From contig JACKLU010000030.1 of assembly GCA_024235735.1 (NCBI GenBank), positions 1 through 8,030 on the forward strand: DNA of 8,030 bases, read 5' to 3'. Position numbers and translations under genes: made by a program. The number at the start of each line of letters is the position of its first letter. The first letter of the stretch is position 1. The notes beneath the pieces were generated by a model. The model searched no databases, was not told the DNA's origin, and worked only from the letters and a program-made list of their open reading frames with translations. Shown here one piece after another: positions 6,441 to 8,030 of the stretch. Source of the DNA: Burkholderiales bacterium (GTDB taxonomy: Bacteria > Pseudomonadota > Gammaproteobacteria > Burkholderiales > Nitrosomonadaceae).

Positions 6441-7376
6441 ATGCTGCATCTCACGCTACGACAATTAAAAGTATTTGAAACAGTCGCCCGCCATCTCAGT
6501 TTCTCACGCGCGGCGGAAGAACTGTATTTATCCCAACCGGCTGTTTCCATGCAGATAAAACAACTGGAAGAGAATGTAAGTTTGCCTTTGTTTGAGCTGA
6601 TGGGCAAGCGAATTCATCTGACCGAAGCCGGCAATGAACTTTACCAGTACAGCCGGGACATCTTGCAACGGCTATCTGATCTCGAAACCGCGCTTGAAGA
6701 ACTCAAAGGCATGGAGCGCGGCAAACTGAACATTGCCGTAGTGACAACCGCCAATTATTTCGCGCCGCATTTATTGGCAAAATTCTGCCAGCGGCACAAA
6801 AGTATAACCGTGAGTCTGAATGTCTCCAACCGTGAATCGGTGCTCAAACAGCTTGACGATAACAACATCGATCTGGCAATCCTGGGACAGCCACCGGAAG
6901 GTCTGGACATTGTCAGTCAATCGTTCATGGAAAACCCGCTCGTGGTTGTCGCGCCTCCGGATCATTCGCTGTGCAAAAAGACCAGAATTCCCGTAAAACG
7001 ATTGGCTCAGGAAGTTTTTCTGGTGCGCGAACCCGGCTCCGGCACGCGCAACGCAATGGAGCGTTTCTTCAAGCAACATAACGCACAGATACGCACCGGC
7101 ATGGAAACCGACACCACCGAAGCCATAAAACAAGCAGTTCAGGCCGGCATGGGACTGGGTATCATGTCCCGGCATACCGCAGAACTGGAATTGACTACCG
7201 GACGGCTGGCCGTGCTTGATGTGCAGGGTTTTCCGATTCAACGCAACTGGTATGTTGTCATCCGCAAAAACAAACGCTTGTCGGCAACTGCCCAGGCTTT
7301 CAGGGATTTTTTGCTGAGTGAAGCTGAGGACCTGATGCAGAAAACCAAGGCAAACGCAGCGGAAAGCGCCAAATAA
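6441..7376 (+). CDS. cbbR: CbbR, LysR-type regulator of the Rubisco operon
   Basis: 311 residues with standard LysR architecture: an N-terminal winged helix-turn-helix (about 3-60; TLRQLKVFETVARHLSFSRAA, SQPAVSMQIKQLE), a linker helix to about 90, and a periplasmic-binding-protein-like effector domain (about 95-295) with REPGSGTR at 196-203, a segment typical of CbbR. Family role: a cytosolic tetramer binding the cbb promoter, with its activity tuned by Calvin-cycle and central metabolites. Divergent placement from cbbL is the classic arrangement. The ATG at 6441 is chosen because an in-frame TGA lies at 6435-6437 and the residues after it match the usual CbbR beginning. No Shine-Dalgarno sequence is visible before it, so translation may be weak or leaderless. 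I could not place a convincing promoter for it. Confidence 0.95.
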   Translation: MLHLTLRQLKVFETVARHLSFSRAAEELYLSQPAVSMQIKQLEENVSLPLFELMGKRIHLTEAGNELYQYSRDILQRLSDLETALEELKGMERGKLNIAVVTTANYFAPHLLAKFCQRHKSITVSLNVSNRESVLKQLDDNNIDLAILGQPPEGLDIVSQSFMENPLVVVAPPDHSLCKKTRIPVKRLAQEVFLVREPGSGTRNAMERFFKQHNAQIRTGMETDTTEAIKQAVQAGMGLGIMSRHTAELELTTGRLAVLDVQGFPIQRNWYVVIRKNKRLSATAQAFRDFLLSEAEDLMQKTKANAAESAK

Positions 7377-7588
7377 ATCAACTGAACTGCGCCTGATAAC
7401 CCTGCGCTGATCAGCGAATTAAACAAACAAACTTACCGAAATAACAACAGCAATTCTTCTCATAACAGTCGCCGGAAAACCAAGTCTTATTAAATTGCAC
7501 TAAAAATATAAAACTATGCTAACTTAATCGCGCAGTCATCAAAATTTTCGGCATCAGGTTATCAAGGGAACGGGAGAGGAATAGCATC
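7377..7588. other. Intergenic region between cbbR and the secreted-protein gene
   Basis: 212 bp without a recognisable gene. It contains a perfect 12-bp palindrome CGCTGATCAGCG (7405-7416) 29 bp after the cbbR stop, with no T-run. An AT-rich stretch (about 7487-7530) contains TTGCAC at 7495-7500 and TATGCT at 7515-7520; their 14-bp spacing is too short for a confident promoter. The ribosome site GGGAGAGGA (7572-7580) belongs to the next gene. Confidence 0.5.
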
Positions 7589-8026
7589 ATGCACAAGTTA
7601 TTCTCACTATTACTTACCAGCACATTTCTGTTTTTATTCGCACCACCGCTACTTGCGGATAAATTTCACGGTGAACTTTGCTGGCAGGTCTTCAGCAGCA
7701 AACAGGAAAATCTATGGCGATACAGGTTCGGTGTTTATGAGAAGGAAGGCGGCCATTTTGTCCTGCTAGGCTCGATCGACTACGGCCCCAATGGTCCTTC
7801 CGCTTCGCACGGCAATGCCATTGTTATTGGCAATTCAATCAAGATGACGATTGTCAGCACGGATTATGAAGATGGTAATCAGGTCTGGAGTGAAACGGTG
7901 GCTGTGAAGCTTGACAGTGCTACACTGAATGGCACCTGGAATGCGCTGAGCCTTGAAAGTGACGATGGCAAGACCGAAGTACTCGGATTTCGCAGTCGCG
8001 GAACGATTAACCTGGTCACATGCTAA
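7589..8026 (+). CDS. Small secreted or periplasmic protein of unknown function
   Basis: 145 residues; I do not recognise the family. The N-terminus is a clear Sec signal peptide: a short basic start (MHK), a hydrophobic core (about 4-18) and a probable signal peptidase I site after LLA at residue 23. There is no lipobox cysteine, so it is not a lipoprotein. The mature part of about 122 residues has many alternating hydrophobic and polar stretches with Gly/Asn turns, suggesting a small beta-rich fold. It has exactly two cysteines, C31 near the mature N-terminus and C145 as the very last residue, which could form a disulfide tying the ends together. The ATG at 7589 has a good ribosome site, GAGAGGA ending 8 nt upstream. 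It is co-directional with cbbR but 212 bp away, so a link to carbon fixation is not supported. Confidence 0.8.
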   Translation: MHKLFSLLLTSTFLFLFAPPLLADKFHGELCWQVFSSKQENLWRYRFGVYEKEGGHFVLLGSIDYGPNGPSASHGNAIVIGNSIKMTIVSTDYEDGNQVWSETVAVKLDSATLNGTWNALSLESDDGKTEVLGFRSRGTINLVTC

Positions 8027-8030
8027 CGTT

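Noticed and set aside
7405..7416. Palindrome CGCTGATCAGCG as the cbbR terminator
   Set aside because: Folded, it gives only 4 bp with a 4-nt loop, and no T-run follows; too weak to call.
7589..7660. Lipoprotein signal for the small exported protein
   Set aside because: No cysteine follows the cleavage region (LLA-DKF), so there is no lipobox.

Overview
This window carries a complete, non-carboxysomal form IA Rubisco locus from what looks like a betaproteobacterial chemolithoautotroph. The gene order and protein character best fit a Nitrosomonas-type ammonia oxidiser. That taxonomic guess rests on recollection of the N. europaea arrangement (cbbR upstream of cbbLSQON) and was not tested by a search.

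Layout, left to right. Positions 2-835 (+) hold the 3' end of a gene for an extracellular-type protein built from tandem 97-residue bacterial Ig-like modules; its start lies outside the window. A 15-bp inverted repeat (857-896) sits between it and the convergent cbb operon. On the minus strand, read in the order of transcription, are cbbL (6243-4822, Rubisco large subunit), cbbS (4743-4387, small subunit), cbbQ (4112-3306, AAA+ ATPase) and cbbO (3252-925, VWA-domain adaptor). cbbR (6441-7376, +), a LysR-type regulator, is transcribed divergently from cbbL across a 197-bp AT-rich control region. In that region I can place a plausible cbbL promoter and two dyads at the spacing expected for LysR-type control. 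The window ends with a small secreted protein of unknown function (7589-8026, +).

How the genes work together: CbbL and CbbS form the L8S8 enzyme that fixes CO2. CbbQ and CbbO together form the Rubisco activase that frees inhibited active sites. CbbR senses metabolic state and activates the operon. All catalytic residues of CbbL, the Walker motifs of CbbQ and the MIDAS motif of CbbO are intact, so the system looks functional. CbbS has the longer N-terminus expected of the cbbQ-associated (IAq) subtype.

No wholly new system is visible. The least expected structure is the 274-bp cbbS-cbbQ gap. It holds a palindromic MITE-like element of about 128 bp, immediately followed (in the direction of transcription) by a strong intrinsic terminator. 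It probably sets the ratio of Rubisco to activase. Other points are a hairpin between cbbL and cbbS, an A-B-A pattern in the Ig modules, and the absence of a cbbN gene after cbbO. No interval longer than 300 bases lacks a gene.
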